Below, piece by piece: positions 27,383 to 35,226 of a stretch of DNA of 64,000 nucleotides (its first letter is position 1; each line of letters begins with the position of its first letter). This DNA comes from Candidatus Electrothrix communis. GTDB lineage: Bacteria; Desulfobacterota; Desulfobulbia; Desulfobulbales; Desulfobulbaceae. The notes under the pieces were generated by a model. It saw nothing but the letters and a program-made list of their open reading frames with translations. It was not told the DNA's origin and searched no databases. A program made the position numbers and the translations under genes. Location: NCBI GenBank assembly GCA_030644725.1, contig CP130629.1, positions 2,929,501 to 2,993,500 of the forward strand, given 5' to 3'.

Positions 27383-28554
27383 ATGTTGTCCACAGCAAAG
27401 ACCACTCTCTTCCCCCTGTTCCTCATTCTTGCTGTCGCACTTTCTGCCTGCGCACTAAAAACAGGGCCGAGCAAGATACGTCGAAGCAAAAATGAACCGA
27501 CAACATTAAAGAAAGGTATCCCGGTCCTGGGACGCCGTATCCTGAACAGCATACCGAAAAAAAAAGCTGTTGTGCTTTTGGAGCCCTTCAAAGAAGCAAC
27601 CCTATACGACGAGATCAAGGCCAGTGTAGAAATCGAAAAACTGCTCTTGGAAAGCGGCAACAGAAAAAAATACGCTGGAATTCGATTAATAAGCACTGCT
27701 GACGCCTCTGATAGAGAGTTGGAAAAGGCAGATTATATCCTGAAAGGTGTTATCAGCTACTCCCCCCTTCCAGGGCAACCGACCCGAAAATATTACCGTA
27801 TCCTGGCCTCCTTGGCTGACCGAAAAACAGGAGCATTAACCGCCCGCGAGTCGGTCTGGGTGTACTCTGTTCCTTATGGAAAGTTGGAGCTCCCTGTCAT
27901 AACAGCAGATCCTACAGCAAAACGTAAAGTTACTGAAATTATCAATAAGCAGAAAATCTCTGTGAGAGACATCAAAACCGATGCGCGAATCGCCAAGGCA
28001 AAGGCTGCGTATCGAAAAGGACAATACCTAAAGGTTCGTGAGATCCTTGAACAGCTCATCAAGTCCTCTGGCAAGAATGCCTTGGATGCCCATCGTATGC
28101 TGTATCTGGCCTCTCTGAAAGTGAATGATTTTACTGGAGCGGAAATCGCCTTCTTCAACATGATCAAGATCGGTTTTAAAAACACCCATAGAATGCCGCT
28201 CCTCTTTCTCTTTGAATCAAACAGCACCGAATTTACCCTCAACCGCACCCAAGAATACGACATCTGGGTCAGACAACTGGTTACCTACCTGAAAGAGAAC
28301 GAAAAAAATGTATGAACATCATCGGTCACACGAGCAAGCAGGGAGAATTTCAATATAATATGACCCTTTCCAGTGATCGTGCTGCCTATATCAAAAACCG
28401 GCTGGTTCAGGAATCAGCAACTCCAAAGCTCGAAGAACGCATTACGGTGGCAGGAAAAGGAGAAACAGCCACCAAGGACGGCAGTGTACCGGACAGCGAT
28501 CAAAATATGATTGATCGACGGGTTGAGTTCGAGCTCTTTAACTGCTCGCGCTGA
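27383..28554 (+). pseudogene. OmpA-like lipoprotein with TPR region, one frameshift
   Basis: The ATG at 27383 follows AAGGAGAAACTCC and opens a lipoprotein signal (LAVALSAC). The next 150 residues resemble LpoB/CsgG-like envelope domains (KADYILKGVISYSP, RKTGALTARESVWVYS). TPR-like helices follow (AKAAYRKGQYLKVREILEQL). The start of an OmpA peptidoglycan-binding domain (FLFESNSTEF) then ends at a stop at 28315. The rest of that domain (MNIIGHTSKQGEFQYNMTLS, RRVEFEL) continues in another frame from 28312. Adding one A to the A7 run at 28302-28308 restores a continuous protein of about 390 residues. It should link the outer membrane to peptidoglycan. It sits between the PEGA gene and minCDE. 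Confidence 0.82.
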
Positions 28555-28729
28555 CATCCTCAGCGAAAAAAAAACATCCCCTGAAATTCCGGGCTGAAAC
28601 TAATACTGAAACAAGGTATAGTGTCTAGACTAAAGAGCGGCTAATTCTTCCGCAACACAGGGATCTTGGTCGTGGAGCAGTGAGGAAGGGTAGCAAGCAA
28701 ATCGAAATTCATGAAAAAAGTGAAAAATA

Positions 28730-29458
28730 ATGCAAGACCCTTTTGATCTCAAAGGTTCAGCCTTTACAATCCCTATGCTTTCCCTCCGGGAGAGCAATAT
28801 GGAGATAATATCAGCCCGGCTCGCAAAAAAGGTTGGTCAGGCACCCTCATTTTTTCGCAATGCACCGGTTGTTCTTGATTTCGGGCAGCTCCCTGATCCT
28901 GACCAGGTTGATATCAACAAGCTGTTGGATCTGGTACGGGAGCGAGGATTTATTCCGGTCGGCATAACCAATTGCACAGAGGACCAGCAGAGACAGGCTA
29001 AAACAATGGAACTGGCCGTGCTGACCACGCGCGGAAACGGAAGATTGCAGGAGGAAAAGGCAGAGGAGAAGCAAGAGGAAATACTCCCTGATGAAAATGC
29101 TAACAAGCCGGAACCGGCTATGCGCACGGTCTCTGCCGCCACTGTTATCACCGAGCCCATACGATCCGGCCAACGGATCTTTGTGGAACAAGGTGACCTC
29201 ATTGTACTGACTTCGGTCGGCTCCGGTGCCGAGGTGACAGCAGCCGGAAACATCCACGTCTACGGAGCCCTGCGTGGACGGGCCTTTGCCGGGAACACCG
29301 GCGACACCCAAGCCCGAATATTTTGTCAGCAGCTGGAAGCGGAACTTGTCGCTGTGGCCGGGATCTATCTGGTTAATGAAAATTTTCCTGACAGCCTGCG
29401 TGCTCAACCGGTACATATCCGGTTACAGACAGAAAGGATACGCATCACCCCATTATAA
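28730..29458 (+). CDS. minC: Septum site-determining protein MinC
   Basis: The 242-residue protein has an N-terminal MinC domain (residues 1-100: FTIPMLSLRESNMEIISARLAKKV, VVLDFGQL, RERGFIPVGITNC), an acidic linker rich in Glu, and a C-terminal right-handed beta-helix (RSGQRIFVEQGDLIVL, GSGAEVTAAGNIHVYGALRGRAFAG, quoted in parts). It inhibits FtsZ polymerisation away from mid-cell and is recruited to the membrane by MinD. It is the first gene of minCDE; minD starts 104 bases downstream. Confidence 0.96.
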   Translation: MQDPFDLKGSAFTIPMLSLRESNMEIISARLAKKVGQAPSFFRNAPVVLDFGQLPDPDQVDINKLLDLVRERGFIPVGITNCTEDQQRQAKTMELAVLTTRGNGRLQEEKAEEKQEEILPDENANKPEPAMRTVSAATVITEPIRSGQRIFVEQGDLIVLTSVGSGAEVTAAGNIHVYGALRGRAFAGNTGDTQARIFCQQLEAELVAVAGIYLVNENFPDSLRAQPVHIRLQTERIRITPL

Positions 29459-29562
29459 AATAAAAAAAAGAACTCCCCTGCCCCAAGGGGCGAGGGATCA
29501 AGCCCAAAACTTCGAAAAAAAACATATCCAAAAAACTACCTGTCATCCAGGAGGACATATAG

Positions 29563-30375
29563 TTGACCAGAATAATAGTAGTTACCTCCGGTAAAGGAGG
29601 CGTAGGTAAAACAACAACCAGTGCGGCCTTTGCAACCGGCTTGGCATTACAGGGCTATAAAACTGCGGTCATAGACTTTGACGTTGGTTTGCGTAACCTG
29701 GATCTGGTTATGGGTTGCGAACGCAGGGTTGTCTATGATTTTGTCAATGTGATCACCAAAGAGGCAAGCCTGAATCAAGCCCTCATTCGGGACAAACGCA
29801 TAGAAAATCTCTATATCCTGCCAGCATCTCAAACACGAGATAAAGAAGCTCTGACCATGGAAGGGGTTGAAGCTGTCATCAATGAGCTGAAAGAGACCTT
29901 TGACTACATCGTCTGTGACTCGCCAGCCGGGATTGAACACGGGGCCTACATGGCCATGTATTTTGCTGATGAGGCCATAGTGGTCACCAACCCGGAAATT
30001 TCTTCTGTGCGCGATTCTGACAGAATTCTCGGTCTCCTGGCCAGCAAAACCAAGAGAGTTGTGGAAAATAAAACCCCGGTAAAAGAACATCTGCTCTTGA
30101 CCAGATACGCTCCGGAACGAGTAAAAAACGGGGAAATGCTCTCTGTGGACGATATTCAGCACATCCTCTCTATCCCGCTCTTGGGCGTCATTCCGGAATC
30201 ACAATCGGTCCTCACAGCATCAAACCAGGGCATCCCTATTATTGTTAACAAAAACAGTAGAGCAGGCCTTGCCTACAGCGACTGTATAGGTCGTTTTCTC
30301 GGAGAAGAAATTGAATTCCGCTTCATTGATGCCAAGAAAGGTGGCATCTTCGGTAAACTTTTCGGGGGAAGATAA
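29563..30375 (+). CDS. minD: Septum site-determining ATPase MinD
   Basis: This 270-residue deviant Walker ATPase has KGGVGKTT near residue 11, the switch-like DFDVGLRNLD, and DSPAGIE. The C-terminal amphipathic helix (GIFGKLFGG) serves as the membrane-targeting sequence. The start codon is TTG at 29563 with a strong AGGAGG 8 bases before it; no ATG or GTG suits. It oscillates with MinE and activates MinC. minE follows immediately with no gap. Confidence 0.97.
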   Translation: MTRIIVVTSGKGGVGKTTTSAAFATGLALQGYKTAVIDFDVGLRNLDLVMGCERRVVYDFVNVITKEASLNQALIRDKRIENLYILPASQTRDKEALTMEGVEAVINELKETFDYIVCDSPAGIEHGAYMAMYFADEAIVVTNPEISSVRDSDRILGLLASKTKRVVENKTPVKEHLLLTRYAPERVKNGEMLSVDDIQHILSIPLLGVIPESQSVLTASNQGIPIIVNKNSRAGLAYSDCIGRFLGEEIEFRFIDAKKGGIFGKLFGGR

Positions 30376-30642
30376 ATGGGATTATTTGACTATTTCCATG
30401 CGAACCGTAAGTCAGCCGATGTGGCCAAGGAGCGCTTGAGTATCCTCATCGCCCGGGATCATTTCCATAGAAATCAGCCTTCTTTCTTACCTGCTTTACA
30501 GAACGAACTCCTTGAAGTCATCAAGAAATACGTTGATATCGACCAGGATGACGTCACGGTCTCTCTGGATAGAGAAGAGGACTGCGAGATTCTGGAACTG
30601 AATATCGCTCTGCCGGAAAAAGGGCGATACAAGGGAGTATAG
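30376..30642 (+). CDS. minE: Cell division topological specificity factor MinE
   Basis: The 88-residue protein has the N-terminal membrane-binding FDYF, the MinD-binding segment AKERLSILIARDHFHRN and the C-terminal dimer domain (LQNELLEVIKKYVDID, ELNIALPE). It stimulates MinD ATPase at the poles to position the septum. The ATG abuts the minD stop. Length is normal. Confidence 0.96.
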   Translation: MGLFDYFHANRKSADVAKERLSILIARDHFHRNQPSFLPALQNELLEVIKKYVDIDQDDVTVSLDREEDCEILELNIALPEKGRYKGV

Positions 30643-30649
30643 TTTACCG

Positions 30650-30674
30650 GCACACTCACCTAACGTGAGCGTGC
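30650..30674 (+). terminator. Hairpin after minE
   Basis: GCACACTCAC (30650-30659) pairs with GTGAGCGTGC (30665-30674) with one mismatch around a 5-base loop. It has no U-tract, so it may be a stability hairpin or a weak terminator of minCDE. Confidence 0.45.
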
Positions 30675-30719
30675 TCTCCAAAAACACACAACATCAACCA
30701 GTAAAAAAGGGGAATCATC

Positions 30720-31163
30720 ATGAAAGCAAAACAGTTTATTATCGCACTCTTATCTCTTTTCCTGCTCTCATCCTGCATGATGGCCAATAAGGCACAAATG
30801 GGCGGAGCAGGCGGTGCAGCAGGCGGTGCATTGCTCGGGCAAGCGATCGGACATGATACCGAATCCACACTGCTCGGCGCAGCCATCGGCGGAATGCTCG
30901 GGTATGTTATCGGCAATGAAATGGATAAATATGACCGACAGATGCTTAATCGTGCCTACGAATCCACCCCGTCAGGTCAGGCATCGACTTGGGTCAACCC
31001 TGATCATGGGAACCAGTACACGGTCACTCCCCAGCAAGCCTATGCAGGACCGAATAATCAGCAATGCCGTAAAGCAGAGATTCTTGCTGTTATCGACGGC
31101 AGGACAGAAACCACCCATACAACAGCCTGTCGCGATATGAATGGTCAGTGGCAACTTCAGTAG
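30720..31163 (+). CDS. Glycine-zipper lipoprotein
   Basis: The 147-residue protein has a lipoprotein signal (LFLLSSCMM, Cys at residue 19). A glycine zipper follows (GGAGGAAGGALLGQAIG, then LLGAAIGGMLGYVIGNEMDKYDR), as in the 17-kDa surface-antigen/SlyB-like superfamily. A C-terminal domain carries WVNPDHGNQYTVTP and two cysteines (CRKAEI, TTACRDMNGQW) that could form a disulfide. It is probably anchored in the outer membrane. A strong terminator follows at 31203. The gene 250 bases downstream encodes a paralogue. Confidence 0.85.
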   Translation: MKAKQFIIALLSLFLLSSCMMANKAQMGGAGGAAGGALLGQAIGHDTESTLLGAAIGGMLGYVIGNEMDKYDRQMLNRAYESTPSGQASTWVNPDHGNQYTVTPQQAYAGPNNQQCRKAEILAVIDGRTETTHTTACRDMNGQWQLQ

Positions 31164-31202
31164 GAACTTCTGTAGCAGCCCTGCATAACCGTATTTTCTT
31201 CG

Positions 31203-31234
31203 ATCTCACAGTCCATTCAGGGCTGTGAGATTTT
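31203..31234 (+). terminator. Intrinsic terminator after the glycine-zipper lipoprotein gene
   Basis: ATCTCACAG (31203-31211) pairs perfectly with CTGTGAGAT (31223-31231) across an 11-base loop, followed by a short T-rich run. Confidence 0.7.
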
Positions 31235-31243
31235 CTCTCATTT

Positions 31244-31320
31244 ATATGAAAATTCGGGTGATTCCCTGAAGCCACTCAAACAATTTTCATATTTTGTTGT
31301 CTCGGCCCGATGGGCCGAGA
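31244..31320 (+). other. Structured intergenic element, copy A
   Basis: An outer stem ATATGAAAATT (31244-31254)/AATTTTCATAT (31282-31292) encloses an inner stem GGGTG/CACTC (31256-31260 and 31273-31277) with a 12-base loop, ATTCCCTGAAGC. It is followed by a perfect 9-bp GC-rich hairpin, TCTCGGCCC/GGGCCGAGA (31300-31308 and 31312-31320). Copy B at 32611 keeps the fold and nearly the same loop with different stem bases. It lies between the two lipoprotein paralogues. It could be a cis-acting RNA, a small RNA or a mobile repeat; orientation is uncertain. Confidence 0.5.
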
Positions 31321-31409
31321 TGGAAGTTTATATAAAATTATCCTGTTAGCAAAGGACGAATCAACACCTTAACTCCCTTACAAACAGGAAAACATTTCAC
31401 CTCTTCTTA

Positions 31410-31916
31410 TTGCCAGCTGTGCAGAAAATCCTCTCTTACCAACAGTACCAACACAACAGAAAAAGAAGACATATCGGAGTACTTCTTGTCGCCCTCTTTC
31501 TTATATCCTGCGCACCGGTACGGACAGAAAAGAAAAAGATACGCCGGAGCAACGCCAAACAACCAGCTGTCAAAACACGGGCTATCGGGCATGATCTTGA
31601 GGCCTCCCTGCGTGGCGACGCGGCGAAGAGCCCCCTTTTCTTGCTTGTGAAAAAAGAAATGGACCGATATGACCGTGAACAGGTCAACCACGTCTTTGAA
31701 CGCGGGCTGTCTGGTCGGACGTCATCCTGGACCAATCCAGACAAAGGCAACCAATATCGCATAACCCCGCTGCCAGCTCTTCAGACCATTGGCAAGAGTG
31801 TATGCAGGAAGGCAAAGATGGAGGCAATGCTCAATGGCAACGATCAGCTCGAAACAATCAACACCAAAGCATGCCGCGCCAATAATGGCCAATGGCGGGT
31901 CAGTGAGGAAAAATAA
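31410..31916 (+). CDS. Lipoprotein paralogue lacking the glycine zipper
   Basis: The 168-residue protein has a lipoprotein signal (LLVALFLISC) and the same C-terminal domain as the gene at 30720 (YDREQVNHVFERGLSG, WTNPDKGNQYRITP, VCRKAKMEA, KACRANNGQW). The central glycine zipper is replaced by a charged segment (RGDAAKSPLFLLVKKEMD), so membrane insertion of that part is lost. No ATG is available: the frame starts at TTG (31410), or perhaps the GTG at 31419, without a well-placed ribosome-binding site. yjbQ follows after one base, so the two are co-transcribed. Confidence 0.7.
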   Translation: MPAVQKILSYQQYQHNRKRRHIGVLLVALFLISCAPVRTEKKKIRRSNAKQPAVKTRAIGHDLEASLRGDAAKSPLFLLVKKEMDRYDREQVNHVFERGLSGRTSSWTNPDKGNQYRITPLPALQTIGKSVCRKAKMEAMLNGNDQLETINTKACRANNGQWRVSEEK

Positions 31917-31917
31917 G

Positions 31918-32319
31918 ATGCCTTCCGGCAAATTCCCAGTCAGCACCAAGGCGCATATGCAATTTACGGATATCACCTCGCAGGCCCAGCAGGCAGTGAC
32001 CGACACCGCCGCTACCGACGGTGTCCTCTACCTCTTTAATCCCCATACCACAGCGGGGCTAACCATCAACGAAGGTTGTGACCCGGATGTGCAACACGAC
32101 CTGCTCGGAGTCTTCCGAACAATTATTCCAAGCTCCTACCCCTATCGCCACGGTGAAGGTAATTCACCATCCCACATGATGGCGACGTTGACCGGAAGTT
32201 CCCTCACCGTCATCTTTGCCGATGGCAAACTCCAATTAGGTACTTGGCAGCGCATCTTTTTCTGTGAATACGACGGCCCTAGAAGTCGTCAGGTGAACTG
32301 GAAGGTCATAGCCGGATGA
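31918..32319 (+). CDS. yjbQ: UPF0047/YjbQ-family protein
   Basis: The 134-residue protein has the YjbQ signatures: NPHTTAGLTINEG near residue 42, GEGNSPSHMMATLTGSSLTV near residue 80 (in parts), and GTWQRIFFCEYDGPRSR near residue 108. The His and Glu of these motifs form a metal-dependent site. E. coli YjbQ has weak thiamine-phosphate-synthase activity, but the physiological role is not settled. The ATG at 31918 lies one base after the preceding stop; an upstream extension would read through the lipoprotein gene. The next gene overlaps by four bases. Confidence 0.93.
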   Translation: MPSGKFPVSTKAHMQFTDITSQAQQAVTDTAATDGVLYLFNPHTTAGLTINEGCDPDVQHDLLGVFRTIIPSSYPYRHGEGNSPSHMMATLTGSSLTVIFADGKLQLGTWQRIFFCEYDGPRSRQVNWKVIAG

Positions 32320-32567
32320 CAAAAAAAGAAAAAAAAATACCCTTTGAGCAGATATGTTTCGGCCTCAACCGGGAATTGGATGAACAATCGCTTGCTCTTT
32401 TTCTCCGTTTGTTCAGCAAGGATGAGCTACTGAACACCTTGATTCCTCGCCTTGAGGAAGATGAGATTATGGACTTGGTCCAAAAAATAACCGCGCTGCT
32501 CCATAAGCATTTGGCAGAAAAAGAATACCACGAACTTTTTCTCGGCGATGAGGAGCATTCGCATTGA
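32316..32567 (+). CDS. Small hypothetical protein (83 aa) coupled to yjbQ
   Basis: The start overlaps the yjbQ stop (ATGA), good evidence that it is translated. The protein is cytosolic, acidic and helical (LDEQSLALFLRLFSKDELLNTLIPRLEEDEI in part, DLVQKITALLHKHLAEKEYHEL) and has no cysteine or membrane helix. I do not recognise a family. It ends about 45 bases before the structured element copy B. Confidence 0.7.
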   Translation: MTKKEKKIPFEQICFGLNRELDEQSLALFLRLFSKDELLNTLIPRLEEDEIMDLVQKITALLHKHLAEKEYHELFLGDEEHSH

Positions 32568-32610
32568 GATCTTGACAAAAATGGAAAAGAAGGACAACAT
32601 ATCAAAATTT

Positions 32611-32691
32611 ATATGAAAGAACCGACGATTCCTTGGAGTCGTTCGATCAACTTTCATATTTTATTTACTGTTCCATCCCAGAGGGGTGGAA
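32611..32691 (+). other. Structured intergenic element, copy B
   Basis: An outer stem ATATGAAAG (32611-32619)/CTTTCATAT (32651-32659) encloses an inner stem around CGACG/CGTTCG with a 12-base loop, ATTCCTTGGAGT (32628-32639). A 9-bp hairpin TTCCATCCC/GGGGTGGAA (32671-32679 and 32683-32691) follows. Loop differences from copy A are three transitions only, while the stem bases change with pairing kept. It lies upstream of the unknown membrane protein at 32772. A TTGACA at 32572-32577 could be part of a promoter for it. Confidence 0.5.
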
Positions 32692-32771
32692 TGGGCGTTT
32701 AAAAAAAATAACAAAAAACGCCGCTATCATCGGGATATTGAACCCTGAAACTTTGCACAAAAGGATAGTCC

Positions 32772-33098
32772 ATGAAAAAAAATATGCTCATAAAACCGCT
32801 CATTCAATCGATGCTCGTACTTGCCCTCCCCAGCCTGCTGCTTTACCTGATCGCCAGCAATCCTGAAGCAACAGCTTGGAGTTCATTAGGAATGATTGTT
32901 ATGGGGGGGCTCCGAACTCTACAATGGATTATTGCCATGGCACTTGCCCTGCTTGTCTGCCTGGCCTTTCTCTTTGCTATCTTTTTCGGAGCAGTGGCCT
33001 TGTTTGATCGGCAAGTCTCCGCCAGGATGTACGGTAATCTCAAACACACCTGCTCAGCCGGTTACTGCAACTCCACGCAGTCGTCCGTGGAAAAATAG
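32772..33098 (+). CDS. Unknown two-helix membrane protein, short paralogue
   Basis: The 108-residue protein has two hydrophobic segments (LIQSMLVLALPSLLLYLIA and WIIAMALALLVCLAFLFAIFFGAVALF, in parts) separated by a short NPEATAWSSLGMIVMGGLRTLQ loop (in part). It ends in a Cys-containing tail (HTCSAGYCNSTQ). The N-terminal 80 residues closely match the gene at 33236, so the two form a tandem duplication, and their 5' leaders are also similar. It looks like a version without the coiled-coil and C-terminal domains. An AAAAGGA site precedes the ATG. Function is unknown. Confidence 0.75.
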   Translation: MKKNMLIKPLIQSMLVLALPSLLLYLIASNPEATAWSSLGMIVMGGLRTLQWIIAMALALLVCLAFLFAIFFGAVALFDRQVSARMYGNLKHTCSAGYCNSTQSSVEK

Positions 33099-33235
33099 AG
33101 AGCAGAGAATTCTTCACAACATGAATATCTCCGCCCCAAGGCGGCAGTATATCAAAATTTAAAGGAAATTATAGGGTACGCCGCAAACTGCGGGGTATCG
33201 AAGCCGGAAGCTCCGCAAGAAAAAAGGAAGGGCCT

Positions 33236-34405
33236 ATGAAAAACAATACGTTACTCAAACCACTCAGTTATTCGGCGATCGTGCTCGCACTGTTCAGCCT
33301 GCTTATTTATCTCATCGTTGGCAGTCCTGAAGCAACGATATGGAGTTCCTTCGGGCTGATCATTATGGGGATACTCCGAACGATGCAGTGGCTTATTGCC
33401 ATGACACTGGCTCTCCTTGCCTGCTTGGCCTTTCTCTTTGCCATCTTTTTCGGAGCAGTGGCCCTGTTTAACCGGGAGACTTCTGCCAAGATGTTCCATA
33501 ACCTCAAAGCATTCCTGCTCAGCGGGCTGCCCCCACTCACAGAGCAATGCTGCTGCACCCCTTCCGCACAATTAACCCAGGAAGAGACGACAACAGAGGC
33601 GGCGGCAGAGGCTCTGGCGATGAAACAAGAATGTGAAACGATGAATGCCGAAATAACCGCCATCCAGGAGCATATCCATACCACCCGCCAAGTCCTGACT
33701 GATAAAATCGACCAGATCACCGCACGCATCGACAGCCTGGAAGCAATGACCACTGACATGGCCAGTAAAAAGCAACTGGACGATATGAGCCATGAAGTGC
33801 AGGGTGCTGTGGATTCACTGAGCGGCATCCAGCATGCTGTTTCTGCAATGCAAAGCTCTGTTGACCAAACGGCGAATCAGATCCAAGGAATATCTCCAGA
33901 TAACATTCTCGGTGATCTTCCCCAACGAGTCCAGACCTTAGAAGAACAGCAGAGCACTGCGGAAGCTCCTGACCCTGTTGACATCACTCCATTACAGAAT
34001 GATATCAATGCCATGCAATCTGAGCTTACCCAAGTCAAGGAAAAGGCAGCCCTCCTCCAGGCTACAACAGACAACGCTGCTGCCCCGGTTGTCCAAGCTG
34101 CTCAGGCTGTTCAGGAAGAAGCTCCGGAAAACACGCCCGAACCTGCTTCAGCCCCTCAGTCAGCGCCGACTCCTGCTGCTTCTGAAAAAAAAGAGGAAGA
34201 GCACCGTATCTTCAATTATTTTGAAGAGCCAGCTGACAAGGAAAAACTGGTTGCGCTCGTGGCATCGACCCTGGGTAAGGATATGAGCTATAAGCATGTT
34301 CTGAACTTTCTTGTGAAAGAATTCGGCCCGGTTAAGGGCAAGATCATCAGCTCCCATCCCTCGCTGAGCAAGGATTATATCCGTCAATGCCGTAAAAACC
34401 ACTAA
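33236..34405 (+). CDS. Unknown membrane protein with coiled coil and C-terminal domain
   Basis: The 389-residue protein shares its first 90 residues (two membrane helices, PEATIWSSFGLIIMG loop) with the gene at 32772. It then adds a cysteine cluster (TEQCCCTPS), a long coiled coil (about residues 120-280, including ITARIDSLEAMTTDMASKKQ), an Ala/Pro/Glu-rich linker and a conserved-looking 70-residue C-terminal domain (IFNYFEEPADKEKLVALVAS, YKHVLNFLVKEFG, SLSKDYIRQCRK). The layout suggests a membrane-anchored scaffold with a cytosolic rod and an effector domain. The location close to minCDE makes an envelope or division role worth testing. An AAAAAGGAAGG site precedes the ATG. No known family is recognised. 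Confidence 0.8.
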   Translation: MKNNTLLKPLSYSAIVLALFSLLIYLIVGSPEATIWSSFGLIIMGILRTMQWLIAMTLALLACLAFLFAIFFGAVALFNRETSAKMFHNLKAFLLSGLPPLTEQCCCTPSAQLTQEETTTEAAAEALAMKQECETMNAEITAIQEHIHTTRQVLTDKIDQITARIDSLEAMTTDMASKKQLDDMSHEVQGAVDSLSGIQHAVSAMQSSVDQTANQIQGISPDNILGDLPQRVQTLEEQQSTAEAPDPVDITPLQNDINAMQSELTQVKEKAALLQATTDNAAAPVVQAAQAVQEEAPENTPEPASAPQSAPTPAASEKKEEEHRIFNYFEEPADKEKLVALVASTLGKDMSYKHVLNFLVKEFGPVKGKIISSHPSLSKDYIRQCRKNH

Positions 34406-34448
34406 GGAATTCTTCAAAAAACAAGATCCCTTTTTAGGCGCAGGATCG

Positions 34449-34518
34449 TAGGGTCAGGTCCCCGTGCCTGACCTGAGCCGTCACCCTCCGGGCAAACACA
34501 GGGGTTTGCCCCCTTTTT
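34449..34518. repeat. Two palindromes of the GTAGGG family, copies 5 and 6
   Basis: GTAGGGTCAGG with CCTGACC (arms 34452-34458 and 34467-34473), and GGGCAAAC (34490-34497) with GTTTGCCC (34504-34511) followed by a T5 run. The second could be an intrinsic terminator for the upstream membrane protein gene. Confidence 0.7.
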
Positions 34519-34559
34519 CTGCGTACGCCGGACATCTCGGGCAATTCACCACAAAGACA

Positions 34560-35066
34560 ATGAAAAATAAATATATCCTTCTCGCAATCCCAGCTCTTCT
34601 CCTGCTTATCTGGCTGGGCTGGTATTTTTCTGACAAACAGGTCATTAAACGTCAGCTCACCGAACTCACATGGAATCTCAATAAGGAGAAAGAAGAGGCC
34701 ACACTAGAAACCGGGTTGAAGCTACGTGAGATCAAATTCATGCTGGCCTCTGATGTCCGAGCCATTGTTTCCGAGCGCAATTACAGCGAAACCCTGGGCC
34801 GCGATATGCTCATCCGCTACCTGATGTACTATCGCGACAAGTACGAGACACTGACGGTCAGCTTTGAGGATCTTCTGATTGAGCTGCCAGCAAAGGGTGA
34901 GGCAACTGCCTCGGCAACCGTGCTTGTGCAAAGGAAAAAACCGCAGAATGATCAGGAGGAACTCAGGGAGGCGGTGGAGTTTCTCCTGAAGAAGGACAAG
35001 GAAAAAAAAGGGGGAAGAGACTGGCGGCTGGTTGAGGCAAAGATCTCGGCAGCCTTAGTTGAATGA
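34560..35066 (+). CDS. Membrane-anchored protein, NTF2-like layout, unknown
   Basis: The ATG at 34560 gives MKNKYILLAIPALLLLIWLG, a clear N-terminal membrane anchor; the longer in-frame upstream extension translates the palindromic repeat and is rejected. The remaining 140 residues alternate helix and strand (LKLREIKFMLASDVRAIVSE, LTVSFEDLLIELPAKGEATA, DWRLVEAKISAALVE), a layout like NTF2/SnoaL-type domains, but this is only a resemblance. It should face the periplasm. The ribosome-binding site is weak. It ends the envelope island. Confidence 0.65.
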   Translation: MKNKYILLAIPALLLLIWLGWYFSDKQVIKRQLTELTWNLNKEKEEATLETGLKLREIKFMLASDVRAIVSERNYSETLGRDMLIRYLMYYRDKYETLTVSFEDLLIELPAKGEATASATVLVQRKKPQNDQEELREAVEFLLKKDKEKKGGRDWRLVEAKISAALVE

Positions 35067-35116
35067 AGGCTGTTAGGGATTCAGTAAGAAATATTTTACC
35101 CATTATTTCGAGTACT

Positions 35117-35198
35117 GTAGGGGCGAACCTATGTGTTCGCCCTTTTATGCCGGGCAGACACGCAGGTCTGCCCCTACAGCCCCCCGCCAGAGGGGGCT
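35117..35198. repeat. GTAGGG-family palindromes, copies 7 and 8, plus a GC hairpin
   Basis: GGGCGAAC (35121-35128)/GTTCGCCC (35135-35142) and GGGCAGAC (35152-35159)/GTCTGCCC (35166-35173) are flanked by GTAGGG and CCCCTAC at the outer ends. An AGCCCCC/GGGGGCT hairpin follows (35178-35184 and 35192-35198). They lie between convergent genes and may terminate both. Confidence 0.75.
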
Positions 35199-35226
35199 CC
35201 TGTTTTCAGGAATAATCCCTTGCTGT

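Noticed and set aside
31244..31320. Element A as a c-di-GMP or cobalamin riboswitch
   Set aside because: The conserved core sequences of those classes are absent; only the stems and the 12-base loop are shared with element B.
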